From contig NC_057861.1 of NCBI RefSeq assembly GCF_019393635.1, positions 454,271,830 through 454,335,829 of the forward strand: a stretch of DNA of 64,000 nucleotides, written 5' to 3'. A program made the translations under genes and the position numbers. The DNA is from Dromiciops gliroides (Eukaryota > Chordata > Mammalia > Microbiotheria > Microbiotheriidae). Under the pieces are notes generated by a model. It had not been told where the DNA came from, did not search any database, and worked only from the letters and a program-made list of their open reading frames with translations. Of this stretch, positions 34,207 to 46,654 are shown piece by piece; within the stretch, counting starts at the first letter, position 1; the number at the start of each line of letters is the position of its first letter.

Positions 34207-34619
34207 AAAAAACTTTGTGTTCCACCTTCTCTTCTTCCCTCCCTTCTCACCTCCACCCCAAGAACTCAAGCATTTCAATATAAATTATACATGAGTAATC
34301 ATGGAAAACCACTCTACATTAGCTAGGTTGTGAGAGAAAACAGACAAAAACAAAACTTCAGATTAAGGAATTCTCAAAAAAAAACGTGTTTTAGTCTGTT
34401 TTCAGATACCATACTTTCTCTGTAGATGGATTGCAATTTTCATAAGTCCTTCAGGGTTGTATTGGATCATTGCCTTGCTGAAAATAACTACATTCTTCCC
34501 AGCAGATCATCCCACACTATTGCTGTTATTTTGTATACAGTACATTTCTCTCTGCTGCAGTTCATGTGGGTCTTTCCCACTCTTTTCTGATAGCATCCTG
34601 TTCATCATAACTTTTATAT

Positions 34620-35360
34620 AGTACCTTAAACTTGACAAAGAACTTTCTTCACAATAGCCCAGCAGAGTAGCTACCATGTTTTGCCATTGTAGTCAATCAT
34701 CATAACTATTTGCCTCCATCCTATTCCCTTCCAATGATATTTACTCTATGTTCTCTTATTTAGCCCTATTCCTACTCAAAAGTGTTTTGCTACTGACTGC
34801 CCCCTCCCCTGTTCTATCCTCTCTTCATTCACCCTTCCCTGCTTATCCTCTTTCCCTCCTACTTTCCTATAGGGTTAAATATATTACTCTTCCCAATTGG
34901 GTGTGTAAATTATTCCCTCCTTGAGCTCACTCTGATGAGGTTAAGGTCCTTAAGCTCTGTTTTCTATTTCTTCCTCCCTCCCTCCTCAACTCTCCCTATG
35001 AAATCAAGCAATTCAATATATTGCATACGTCTATTTTGCTTTTTACAGCTCCCTCCCCCAAACTTCCCTTCCATCCTTCCCCTCTTCCCCCACCATCTGC
35101 TTCCCCTCCCACTTTTCCTCAGGGCAAAAATATATTACTATACCCACTTGAGTATGTACAGTATTCCCTCTTTGAGCCAATTCTGATGATAGTAAGGTTC
35201 ACTCACTACCCCACTCCTTCACCCTCTTCCCCTCCCCTCCATAAGCTTTTGCCTTGTATCCTTCATGTGAGCTACCTCTCCTCAGTCATTTTCTCCCCTT
35301 CCCCTTACCCCAGTCTGTTCCTCCTACCCCTCAACTCTATTTTAAAGGTGTTGTCATGGA
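34620..35360 (-). repeat. Half-L1 3' UTR with about 250-bp internal duplication
   Basis: Two homologous blocks lie 250 bp apart: 'agggttaaatatattac' (34871) through 'ctctgatgaggttaaggtcc' and 'agggcaaaaatatattac' (35121) through 'ttctgatgatagtaaggttc'. Each is preceded by a C/T-rich tract (A/G-rich in the sense). Purine-rich tracts are typical of L1 3' UTRs. Pyrimidine-rich open frames on the plus strand are not genes. Confidence 0.7.
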
Positions 35361-35361
35361 T

Positions 35362-35455
35362 TAGCTAGGTGGCACATTGGACAAAGCACCAGCCCTGGGC
35401 CCAGGAGGCCCAGAGCCCAAATCTGGCCCCCGACATAAGACAACCCACCCTGTTT
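35362..35455 (+). mobile_element. Fragment of tRNA/CORE-SINE, unusually GC-rich
   Basis: 'tagctaggtggcacattgga' and 'caaagcaccagccctgggcc' are the SINE head. It then diverges to a GC-rich variant and stops before the core tail. Confidence 0.75.
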
Positions 35456-35617
35456 GCTCCACAATGAACAAGGATACACAAAAAATAAATGCTTTACAAA
35501 TAACATACCTTCATATTCAGTTCAAACCTGTATCCTCTGTGTATTCCTTAATGAAAAAGTTCTTATGAGTTGGGAGTATGATTTTCTCATGTATGAATGT
35601 AAACAGTTTATACTTTT

Positions 35618-35768
35618 TGTTTTTTTTTTGTGGGACAATGGGGGTTAAGTGACGTGCCCAGGGTCACACAGTTAGTAAGTGTCAAGTGTCTGAGGCTGCA
35701 TTTGAACTCAGGTACTCCTGAATCCAGGGCCAGTGCTTTATCCACTGCACCACCTAGCTGCCCCAAAA
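35618..35768 (-). mobile_element. tRNA/CORE-SINE just 3' of half-L1 ORF1
   Basis: Reverse full copy with T-tail at left. Target duplication AGTTTATACTTTT (35605-35617) and AGTTTAAACTTTT (35769-35781), 12/13. Confidence 0.92.
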
Positions 35769-35817
35769 AGTTTAAACTTTTAATGTCCCTCATGATTTCT
35801 TTTTCCTATTTACCTTT

Positions 35818-36803
35818 TTATGATTCTCCAGGGTCTTGTATTTGAAAGTCAAATTTTCTATTTACTTCAGGTCTTGTCATCACAAATGCTTGAAAGACCT
35901 CTTTCTCATTGAAATCACATGTTTTCCTCTGAAAGATTATAGTCAGTTTTGCTGGATACATGATTCTTGGCTGTAGTCCCAGTTCCTTTGCCCTCTGAAA
36001 TATCATATTCCATGCACTTCAGTCCTTTAATGTAGATACTGCTGGATCTTGCTTTATCCTTATTGGAGCTCCGCAGTATTTGAATTCCTTTTTTCTAGCT
36101 GCTTGCAGTATTTTTTCCTTGACCTGGGAGCTCTGGGATTTGGCTATAACATTCCTGGAGGTTTTTCTTTTGTGATCTCTTTCAGGAGGTGATTGGTGGA
36201 TTCATTCAATTTCTATTTTAGCTTCTGCTTCTAGAATATCAGAACAATTTTCCCTGACAATCTCTTAGAGGATGGTGTCTAAGCTCTTATTTTGGTCATT
36301 GTTTTCAGGTATTCCAATGACTTTCAAGTTATCTCTTCTAGATTTTTTTCCAGGTCAGCTGTTTTTCCAAGGAGATATTTTACATTGCCCTCTATTTTTC
36401 CATTCAATTGTATTTGCTCTGCCGTGTTTTGGTTTCTCATAAAGTCACTGACTTCCATTTGTTCAATCCTAATTCTTGGGTAATTATTTTCTTGAGAGAG
36501 CTTTTCTATTTCCTTTCTCATTTGGCTTTTCAAACTGTTGACTTATTTCTCATGACTTTTCTGCATTGCTCTCATTTCCCTTTCCATTCTTTCCTCCCTC
36601 TCTCTACATCTTCCTCCTATCTCTCCTACTTTCTCTTCAAAGTCCCTTTTGAGAGCTTCCATGGCCTGAGACCAGTTCATATTCTTCTTGGAAGCTTTGG
36701 ATGTAGGGCCCCTGAGGTTGTTTTCCTCTTCTGAGGGTGCACCTTGATCTTCCTTGTTGCTGAAGAAACTTTCTATAATTCTGAACTTTCTTTGCTTGGT
36801 CAT
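35818..36803 (-). pseudogene. L1-type ORF1 (ORF1p) pseudogene of half-L1
   Basis: About 328 codons, the usual ORF1p length. It starts MTKQRKFRIIESFF. The N-terminal third is a heptad-rich coiled coil (for example REREERMEREMRAM, LEKNLEEI). An RRM-like segment carries VIGIPENN, and the C-terminal domain has the hallmark RIMYPAKL followed by a ...VMTRPEV... block, both characteristic of L1 ORF1p, a trimeric RNA chaperone. It is broken by stops at 36543-36545, 36265-36267, 36202-36204 and 36019-36021, plus a frame change near 36325, where several residues before the IPE motif are missing. It cannot be functional. Confidence 0.9.
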
Positions 36804-37430
36804 CTTGTAGTCCTTTATTTGACTTTTAACTCCCCACTGGGGGGACCCTGCTTCTAGGCTACACTACTGTCCCCAGCTTCAGAGGGTCCCAGGTGTTTTG
36901 GTTTTGAGGGACGGCAGGTTTTTCTCTCACCTGGCCTGTTCTCTGGTTAGAAGATAACCTCAAGACAACTTACTATTTAACCAGCCAGCAGTGAGCTATG
37001 GTGGGTTTTAGCTTTGATGAGCCTGTGACCCTCTCTGACCTGGGCCTCCCGCTGCTCAGGATTTCTTCCTGGTTCCCCCCTGGTGTGGGACCACCAAATT
37101 CCTTCCTAGGTCCCACTGACACGCCTGCACTTCCCCGTCCCCCAGGCCAGTCATTCAGTCCCCTCATTTCCAAAAGATTCTGGTGCTGCAGCTGATTCAG
37201 AGACTTGGGGGTTAAGTTCCTCTGGTTCAGGGTGCCTAGGGTCTCTATCAATGTGATCGTAGGGTTGGACTTTACTCGCCGCCCAACACAGCCCGCTTTA
37301 AGCTATCTATGGCTGGGAAATAATCTCAGCCCGTATTTTTGTGGGGTTTTCTGTTCTAAGGGTTCTCTTATTGTTGTTTTGGGGGTAATTGTACCAGGAG
37401 CTCTAGGTGTGTAATGTCTTTTCCCGGTCA
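36804..37430 (-). promoter_or_regulatory. 5' leader/internal promoter region of half-L1
   Basis: The sequence is GC-richer than its neighbours and sits where L1 elements carry their internal pol II promoter. No functional site is provable. Plus-strand frames at 36998-37414 run antisense to it and have no motif. Confidence 0.5.
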
Positions 37431-37450
37431 CTGTTTTTGAAAAAGCTATT

Positions 37451-38244
37451 ATTTTATTTTATTTTTAATTTGTGGAATAAAACCAGCATTTCCATAAAAA
37501 AATACAATAAAAATGACAATTACACATGAAGCTGCAAATCTACTACAAAGAAGTTGGTATTCCTTTCAAATATATAACAAAGCATCATGTGAATTTCTAT
37601 TACTTTATTAATTTTAGCTTGAGGGAAAAGGGAAAAATGTTGGAGCAATGGTATTGGAGGGGATAGAGGAAAAAAAATGTTCCTGACTAGATTGAGACCA
37701 GTTTATAATAGTCCAGTGCAGAAAAACAAACAAAAACAAAAACCCCAAACATTCTATTCTAACTATGTAGGGCCATCCCCACTTTGTTCCATGATAAAAG
37801 GAATGGTTTCTTGAAATTTGCCTTTTCACCCCAGAGCAACTAATTGTTCTATACTGTTAATATTTCAAGTTCTCACAATTCGAATTGTCTTCCCCTTAAC
37901 TTGGAAACTGGGAAAGGTGCTCTAAAGAGCTAGCAAAGCTTCTCACAGAAGCTGCTAATGAGAAATTCTCACTTTACATAAAGTACACCCTTCTCCTGTA
38001 TTGTCCTATCTGTATATATCACTTGGGTCAAGACCTAGATATCATTAAGGAGTGATGAACTTTGAACCTGATCTTGTCCTTGCTTATGGTGAGAAAAATC
38101 CAACATGACCCTTCCTTTATTGCCATTCTTATTTTTGGTTCTGATTAAAAAAAAAAAACACAAATGAACAAGCAACACACTAGTCAATTTAAAAATTTTT
38201 ATTTAACTTTGCACTTTCCATTTATAGTTTGTACCTCAAAATTA
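37451..38244 (-). pseudogene. Retrocopy of an unidentified transcript (3' UTR-like)
   Basis: A 0.8-kb minus-strand unit ends (sense) in an A-rich tail 'aaattaaaaataaaataaaa'. It is flanked by TGTTTTTGAAAAAGCTATT at 37432-37450 and TGTTTTTGAAACTATT at 38245-38260, which share 11 bp exactly and five more after a 3-base gap. The host site reads TG/AAAA on the minus strand, an L1-endonuclease-like target. The insert has no sustained open frame and reads like a 3' UTR. I do not recognise the source gene. The 71-residue frame at 37614-37829 is probably chance. Confidence 0.5.
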
Positions 38245-38311
38245 TGTTTTTGAAACTATTTTCATGTCAGTAAAAATTGGTAATATATTTGGAAAATTTG
38301 GAGGAAACCTA

Positions 38312-40221
<1,910 letters not shown>

Positions 40222-40445
40222 CAACACTTGCAGTCATCAAGCTCTAACTATGCAACAACTGCATCCAGTTGAATTTTTAAGCATTATTTCTTTACATGAA
40301 ATGAATAGACTGTAAAGTTTATCCCGAAAGACTGAATGGAATCTTTTTTTTTTTTTTAGTTCAGGGTTTGTAATCATATAGCCATGACCTCTCTCAGTTT
40401 AGAATAAGTATTTTAATTACTTTTGGGGGAATTAGAGGGGGAACA

Positions 40446-40592
40446 TTTTATTTTTTGGTGGGGCAATGAGGCTTAAGTGACTTGCCCAGAGCCACACAGC
40501 TAGTAAGTGTCAAGTGTCTTAGACCGGATTTGATCTCGGGTCCTCCTGAATTCAGGGCCCGTGCTTTATCCACTGTGCCACCTAGCTGCCCC
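40446..40592 (-). mobile_element. tRNA/CORE-SINE
   Basis: Reverse copy. Perfect 11-bp target duplication GAGGGGGAACA at 40435-40445 and 40593-40603. Confidence 0.95.
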
Positions 40593-40603
40593 GAGGGGGA
40601 ACA

Positions 40604-40920
40604 ATTTTGACAGAAATCCTCTTCCTATCAAAATGTCCTTTTGGTTTCAGTAATTTATACCACATTTCAATAATACATAGCAATGTGTATTTTAATCCAA
40701 TTCAATTAAAAAAGCATTGAGTGTATGACTATTAATATGGTTATCTCATTCACCAAGTCAGGCATCAGATGATTTTTAAATGCTTGCATGGGTGGATGGC
40801 TGAGAGAGATTTTGGAGTAAAGGTAGGGCAGAACAACTCATGAAACTCTATTAAGGAGTCTTCATAGTATATTAATGGAGTCTCAACAGTATAATTGAAG
40901 ATCACTGTATTTGGGATCAG
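40604..40920. other. Unassigned sequence
   Basis: No gene or recognised repeat. Confidence 0.45.
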
Positions 40921-40924
40921 AATG

Positions 40925-41163
40925 TCTTTGTGTTTGGTTGTTTTCAGTCATGTCTGTCTCTTTGCGACCCTATTTGGGATTTTCTTGACAAAGACAGTAG
41001 AGTGGTTTGCCATTTCCTTCTCCAGCTCATTTTGCAGATCAGGAAACTGAGGAAAACAGAGTTAAATGACTTGCCCAAGATCACATAGCTAGTGTCTGAG
41101 ACCAGATTTGAACTTAGGAAGAAAAGTCTTCTTGACTTCAGGCCCAGCTCTCTATTCTCTGCA
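40925..41163 (-). mobile_element. Long-form CORE-SINE
   Basis: 'ttttcagtcatgtctgtctc', 'cttctccagctcattttgca', 'aaatgacttgcccaagatca' and 'ctctctattctctgca', reverse orientation. It abuts a sense MIR. Confidence 0.85.
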
Positions 41164-41164
41164 T

Positions 41165-41295
41165 AATACCTGAGTTCAAACCCCAGACCAGATACTAACT
41201 ATGTGACTTTAGGCAAGTGACTCTCCATGCCTCACTTCCTTTTTCTATAAAATGATGAAGTTGGAATAGATGATCATTAAATCTATGATCATCAT
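41165..41295 (+). mobile_element. MIR SINE
   Basis: 'acctgagttcaaaccccaga', 'tgtgactttaggcaagtgac' and 'atgaagttggaatagatgat', sense order. Confidence 0.7.
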
Positions 41296-41490
41296 TGGTG
41301 AAGGGAGTTTGACCCCCATGGAATTTCACATCTGTTGTTATACTTGTAGTAATCACAATCATCATTACTAGTTAGTAGTTATATGCCAGAGCTGACTTAG
41401 AAGAAAGGATATGGAATCGGGTAGGTTATAATGTGCCATTACCAGCTTACTTGGCTCTAAAGAGAAACTGAAAGGAGGAAATCTCTTTTT
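41296..41490. other. Unassigned short stretch
   Basis: Nothing recognised. Confidence 0.45.
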
Positions 41491-41494
41491 TAAA

Positions 41495-41645
41495 TCATTC
41501 AGTCAGCATTTATTAAGCTCTTATTATGTGCCAAGTACTGTGCTAAGCACTGGGAATACAAATACAAGTAGAAAGAAAGATAGTTCCTGACATCAGGAAG
41601 CTTATATTCTAATAGAAAAGACAACTCACAAAAAGGTTGCTGAAA
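41495..41645 (-). mobile_element. L2 LINE 3' end (antisense)
   Basis: 'tttattaagctcttattatg', 'tgccaagtactgtgctaagc' and 'gaagcttatattctaataga' are the complement of the L2 terminus. Confidence 0.75.
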
Positions 41646-41701
41646 GAAAAGTTGAGGTGAAGGAAGTACCCAGTTTGGCTTGGTTGAAAAAGTCAGGAAT
41701 G

Positions 41702-41862
41702 TGGGGAAGCTAGGTGGCACAGTGGATAGAGCACTGGCCCTGGATTCAGGAGGACCTGAGTTCAAATCTGGCCTCAGACACTTAATACTTACTAGCTGTG
41801 TGACCCTGGGCAAGTCACTTAACCTGAATTGCCTCACCAAAAAAAAAAAAAAAGAAAGAAAA
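41702..41862 (+). mobile_element. tRNA/CORE-SINE
   Basis: Full sense copy with poly(A) and GAAA tail. Perfect 16-bp target duplication GAAAAAGTCAGGAATG at 41686-41701 and 41863-41878. Confidence 0.97.
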
Positions 41863-41879
41863 GAAAAAGTCAGGAATGC

Positions 41880-42055
41880 AGCCTGGAAAGTATTGCATTT
41901 TTAAAAGTCTAATCTTGTGTTTTACATTTATCTTGTAGCTTACATTTACCCACCACCCACTTTACTGGCTAGTTTTGTGCATAAAATACCTAGCATCATC
42001 AAAGAAACTGGGAAGTATTGTATTTATGAAAGTTGTAGAACATCTATTATCTATA
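41880..42055. other. Unassigned sequence
   Basis: No recognised feature. Confidence 0.4.
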
Positions 42056-42059
42056 TATC

Positions 42060-42074
42060 ATCTATCTGTCTTTC

Positions 42075-42129
<55 letters not shown>

Positions 42130-42185
42130 CATTTATTTAGCTATCTGTATATCTATATCTATATGTGTTTCTATATATCTATATT
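42060..42185. repeat. (TCTA)n microsatellite
   Basis: Pure TCTA core at 42076-42128 with degenerate ends. Confidence 0.95.
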
Positions 42186-43325
42186 TAACATGTGAGAGAA
42201 ATCTTGGGGCTAGGACAGCAAGTTTTAATTTTCTTTTTTTTTTTTTAGTTAAAATTTAGAAACAACAGAGAACATGCCCCAGGTTATAATTTTATCTAAT
42301 AAAAACATTTCTGTAGTAGGAACGGAGAATGTATTAAAAAATTGAATACAAGTATATAATCATATTTTCCTTTTTCTCTATTGGAATTTTAAGTATCCAA
42401 AAATATATCCTATAATTTGAAGAAAGTTTTCTTTTTAATTTATTCAACTATTTTTACAACAATAACTGGACTTGGGCCTTAAATATTTAGACATTAAATA
42501 AGAATACTTGGCACGTATTTGTCATTGTGACTTCTTTTAGGCTGACTATCGGAGTTGACTTCTCAGCACTGCCCCTGAAGAAGACCCTTGGCTGCAGTCT
42601 CTGACATTAGAACTCTCTGCAGTCTTTATCCTGGACCTTTGAGACTCCAAGCTGCCAAATGATGTGAATTATGGTCAGTTAGATACCGAGCACTTCTATT
42701 CACCAGGGAGAGTGCTAGGACTGGGTAACTTGCTGTACTTCTGACCATTAATAGCCATCTTGACATGAGCTGTTCATCTTTTTCTTTTATTTTAATTGAT
42801 GAGTCCTTATTGAGTCTCCAGAGAACTACAAGTGACTGAGGCTAGTTGTTTGGAGTAGAAGATTTTTTGTCACTAAATCTTAGTCTTTATTTAGTTGTTT
42901 TTTTTCCTCTTGGCTACTAAAGTATAACTTGAGCAGCATGAACTGCATAATACTTATCTTGAGCATGCTGGCTTTTTTTTAATGTAGGGGATGGGATATT
43001 CAGTAGCACAGTGATTTTTTTTTTCTTATTTGGATCAATAATCTAAATTGATAAGCAAATCATTTAGACTGTATTTCTTCAGACATGAAATAAAGTTGGG
43101 GATCCCCCTGATGTTCTGTCCACCAAAGAGTTGCAGAGTTTGTGCATTTGGATTGAGAAAACAGCTGGGAGGATGAAATATGCCTCCTGGAATTCATAGA
43201 ACTTCAACAATTGTACAGATTTAAACCAATTTTTAAAGTTCTAAATGTAAAACCTTATAAAGCTAAATGGAACATTACAAATCTGTGATTCAAGAACTAT
43301 TTTATTATGTTAAAAAGAAGTTTTG
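42186..43325. other. Unassigned, SINE-free sequence
   Basis: AT-rich with no gene visible. No young SINE lies between 41862 and 44153. Confidence 0.45.
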
Positions 43326-43329
43326 TTTC

Positions 43330-43640
43330 AGATGTTATTGGATTATTTTAAATGATTCTATAACTACTCTCTATCATAGTCAAAATTTGACAGCTGTTTA
43401 GTAACCTGGCAGAAATGAGCTGGTGGCTTCATCCTGTTTGCCAGTAGAAAGCTGCCTACATCACAAAAAACATCGCAATAATGGGTTTTTATCAGACAAA
43501 TTCGGAGGAAGAGGACTGAAAGATGGGCTTCAGTGATTGAATTAATGTCTCCATTCTTGAAATGATCCCTCTGGGCCAGAGTTGGGACATATTGGTGTCC
43601 TAACAATATGCATACAATGTTCCCAAGGCTATTTGTTGTA
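43330..43640. promoter_or_regulatory. Candidate conserved noncoding element
   Basis: Balanced, repeat-free block with overlapping MEIS-type TGACAG (43388-43393) and E-box CAGCTG (43391-43396), followed by moderately GC sequence ('acctggcagaaatgagctgg'). The 80-residue minus-strand frame at 43364-43606 shows no known domain. The regulatory role is inferred from texture only. Confidence 0.25.
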
Positions 43641-44139
43641 GAGTGACCAAAAAAAAACTGCTATGGAGTTTGAAATGTTATCAATCATGTTATTTTTTTC
43701 ATTCTAATGCATTATAATTTTTTCATATATAATGCAAAACTCCTCATGCCTTAGATAAAGATGCCAAATATAAAACAATCAAATGAGAAATAAGCAATGC
43801 ATAGTATTCACATCAAGACAAACCCCCAAATTAAAAAAAATAATACCTTGATATTACACTAAACATCTGCATGTTAGTGAAAATGCAGTTTGCTTGAGAT
43901 GGCAAGTCTTGCTAAGTTTTAGTAAATGAAGATTTATTTACACAAACCCAAGAATGAATATATACACTGTATTTGTGTCAAGAAAAAAAATATTCATTGA
44001 TTTACCAAAATGCAAGCAAATTGCTCTCCAGCCCTTTGTTAGTCTTTCAAGTGTCCTGATGCTCCAAGACTTCGTCCAAGTGGATGGCATAAACAGACCT
44101 TTAAAAGCAGTTGGAAAAAAATATTCTTAAAGAAATACT
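43641..44139. other. Unassigned AT-rich sequence
   Basis: No gene or clear repeat. Confidence 0.45.
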
Positions 44140-44152
44140 AAGAATACTTCAG

Positions 44153-44302
44153 GGGCAGCTAGGTGGCGCAGTGGATAGAGCACCGGCCCTGGAGTCAGGG
44201 GTACCTGAGTTCAAACCCGGCCTCAGTCACTTAACACTTACTAGCTGTGTGACCCTGGGCAAGTCACTTAACCCCAATTGCCTCACTAAAAGAAAAAAAA
44301 AA
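44153..44302 (+). mobile_element. tRNA/CORE-SINE
   Basis: Full sense copy. Perfect 13-bp target duplication AAGAATACTTCAG at 44140-44152 and 44303-44315. Confidence 0.97.
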
Positions 44303-44414
44303 AAGAATACTTCAGATGTGCAATCAGAATTACAACAGGAAGTACCTCTGTATCCTTTCATGGCATATGACCACTGGCAAAAGATTAGTGGCAAAATTCC
44401 AGTCTGAATGGGCT

Positions 44415-44540
44415 AGTGGACTACATTCACACCAATATTTGCATATTCTTCTGTTTTTTCACAATGCTTAGTACAATGTATGATATATATCAGGTGCTTA
44501 ATAGATGCCAATTGACTAAATAAATACTTGTTGACAAAGG
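44415..44540 (+). mobile_element. L2 LINE 3' terminus (sense)
   Basis: 'cacaatgcttagtacaatgt', 'caggtgcttaatagatgcca' and 'attgactaaataaatacttg' match the L2 end. Confidence 0.55.
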
Positions 44541-45660
44541 AGGAGTCAGCTGATGTAGTTGGGATTTAGATTTACCTTGCTACACTTGTCAGTTTCATCC
44601 ATGACTTAGGTAGCATTATGCAGACATTTCATGTAAAAGAATAACAGAGAAGGGTAAAGGAAAGACTACTTTACAAGGAAAAATTTCAGGAAAAATAGAT
44701 GGATATATTTCTGAAATAAGTAAGTAAAAGTGAGCAAAATACAATAAATAAATACTATGCTGTAAAGAAAAACAAGAAAAATTAAAGAAGGAATGAAAAA
44801 CACCCTACAATTCAGGACTAGATCCGCAGAAGACAGACTTAAATGACCTCAAGAGCCCGTTGAGTAGCTTAGGCACAGTAAAATAATAGACCTCATGGGG
44901 ATCAAATCAGTAAAATTCATGTCCTTCCTTACTATTAGCAAATGATAAACTACCACAGTAGAAAGTGATTTAGTTTAAACACTCCTTTAGGTAGTTTTTG
45001 TTCAACTCTTTTTTAAAGGAATGTTCTTTTTGGAAGGCTGGCATGTAGTCATGGGGATATTAAAATTAAAAATATAAAAATGAAATGCATAATATATGTA
45101 TGTGTATATATACCTATATCTATAATGTGCATATGTATATATATGTGTGTGTGTATACATATACATACACATACACATATAGTTACTTATTTATAGAAAT
45201 GTTTTATAAATCCAAACTATTTGGTAGTCATTATAATGATGGTGATGGTAGTGTCAGATGAAGGAGCAGCAGCAGTGTGTTCTCTCTCCTCTGGAGTTTT
45301 GAGGTTCTTTTCCTTCTTTTGAGATGATGGATATATTTTTATCTCTCCAGTTTTGCTTCCTTAGTATATGCATGTTAACCTAAAGTACATGTTTTTGAGA
45401 TAGCTATATATAGAGACATACACACACATTGTGTGTGTATGTATAGTGTTAGCATTTCTCTCTTGCTCTGTATTACATACACATTTACATAGATGTACAC
45501 ATGTTAGAGTCCATATCTATCTGTATGTCCATCTCTGTCTATCTCTGTCTGTCTATATATCTATTTATCAATCTAATCTATCTTTGTGTCTGTGTATGTG
45601 TATGTGTCCGGGTTTATCATATTTATATATTGGGGTGTAGGTATATAACAGGGGTCATAT
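44541..45660. other. Unassigned; simple TATATG/CACA repeats 45090-45190 and 45400-45610
   Basis: No gene. Short TATA/TGTG and TCTGTCTA-like runs are present. Confidence 0.5.
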
Positions 45661-45667
45661 GTATTTA

Positions 45668-46183
45668 GGGGCAGCTAGGTGTTATAGTGGATAGAGCACT
45701 GGCCCTGAAGTTAGGAAGATGTGAATTCAAATTTGGCCTCAGACATTTGACACTTACTAGCTGTGTGACCCTGGGTAAGTCACTTAACCCAAATTGCCTC
45801 AAACATCCTGGGCCATCTCTAGTCATCTTGATCTATGTCTTGCCACTGGACCCAGATGACTCTGGAGGAGAAAGTGAGGCTGGTGATTTTGCATAGCCCT
45901 TCCTCACTTAAATCTAATTCACTGCAAGTCATGCCATAACCTCCCAATCCCATGGTCCTCTTCAAAAACAAAGGACAAGGGCAGCTAGGTGGCACAGTGG
46001 ATAAAGCACTGGCCCTGGATTCAGGAGGATCTGAATTCAGATCTGGCCTCAGACACTTGCCACTTACTAGCTTTGTGACCCTGGACAAGTCACTTAACCT
46101 TCATTGCCCTGCCAAAAATTAAATTAAATTAAATTAAATTAAAAATAAAAATAAAATAGAAACAAAGGACAAACAACAACAAC
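45668..46183 (+). mobile_element. Composite SINE (tRNA head plus RTE-like tail), split
   Basis: The tRNA-SINE head and core (45668-45800) are fused directly to the long tail 45801-45978 ('aacatcctgggccatctcta', 'ccactggacccagatgactc', 'cccatggtcctcttcaaaaa'), ending in (CAA)n at 46172-46183. The same tail is present without this head at 2065-2432. A younger SINE interrupts the tail end. Possible target repeat GTATTTA on both sides. Confidence 0.8.
45979..46159 (+). mobile_element. tRNA/CORE-SINE nested in composite SINE
   Basis: Full sense copy with an (AAATT)n then AAAAT tail. It is flanked by a perfect 13-bp duplication AAACAAAGGACAA at 45966-45978 and 46160-46172, which is itself part of the host SINE tail. 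The nesting order is therefore certain. Confidence 0.97.
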
Positions 46184-46189
46184 AGAGGT

Positions 46190-46650
46190 ATTTATATATT
46201 TGTGTGTATGATGTGTGTGTTAGGGTCCATATTTTGTGTATATAAGTCGATTTGTGAATATGTATTCATATGTGTATATCATCTGGGGAAATGTAAAATT
46301 CCATCAAACATACCATTTTTAGTAGTAACAGCAGAGCCTAAGTACTAGAGCTAACTATTTTTCACATAGCTGGCCTATTCTCGCTCATCAAAGAGGAAAA
46401 CTTCATATTTCTACCTGCTTTTCTATGAAGGTCAAGAGCACAGAATCTCCAGCTGCACCTCAGGCCTGAATTGGGCTCTTCTCCAGGTATTGGGGAAGGG
46501 ACAATTCGGGGTTTCAAGTTCAATGGGGCTATGGGGAGGGGAAAGTTTGAGAGGTTCCGAAATGGGGAATTGTTTCTCCAGTTCCTTTTACTTTGTGTTC
46601 TCATACTATATTCTCAGAGATGGTTCTCCTTTAACCTTAATTTTTGGCTT
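46190..46650. other. Unassigned sequence
   Basis: No gene. The short frames at 46362-46759 overlap on both strands and show no domain. Confidence 0.4.
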
Positions 46651-46654
46651 TAAG

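Larger units (their letters stand above)
33985..37430 (-). mobile_element. Half-L1 (HAL1-like) retrotransposon
   Basis: On the minus strand the order is a GC-richer 5' leader (37430-36804), one ORF1 (36803-35818), and a long purine-rich noncoding 3' region reaching a sense AATAAA near 34000. No ORF2 (endonuclease/RT) follows ORF1. The L1-type 3' end is instead present at 34395-34620 ('ggatcattgccttgctgaaa', 'cagttcatgtgggtctttcc'), as in the L1 tail at 30500-30670. An ORF1-only L1 derivative is the known HAL1 class. Two full SINEs and a SINE scrap interrupt the 3' part. The exact ends are uncertain. An alternative is an L1 with an internal ORF2 deletion. Confidence 0.65.

Noticed and set aside
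36998-37414. Pro/Gly-rich plus-strand frames as a gene with a GC-rich promoter
   Set aside because: They are antisense to the half-L1 leader and there is no continuing exon structure.
41703-41860. tRNA genes, suggested by box-like heads of the many SINEs
   Set aside because: The tRNA-like heads belong to SINEs with cores, A-tails and target duplications; no cloverleaf of a functional tRNA was seen.
42060-42185. CRISPR-like regular repeats
   Set aside because: Simple 4-bp microsatellite without spacers, in a vertebrate genome.
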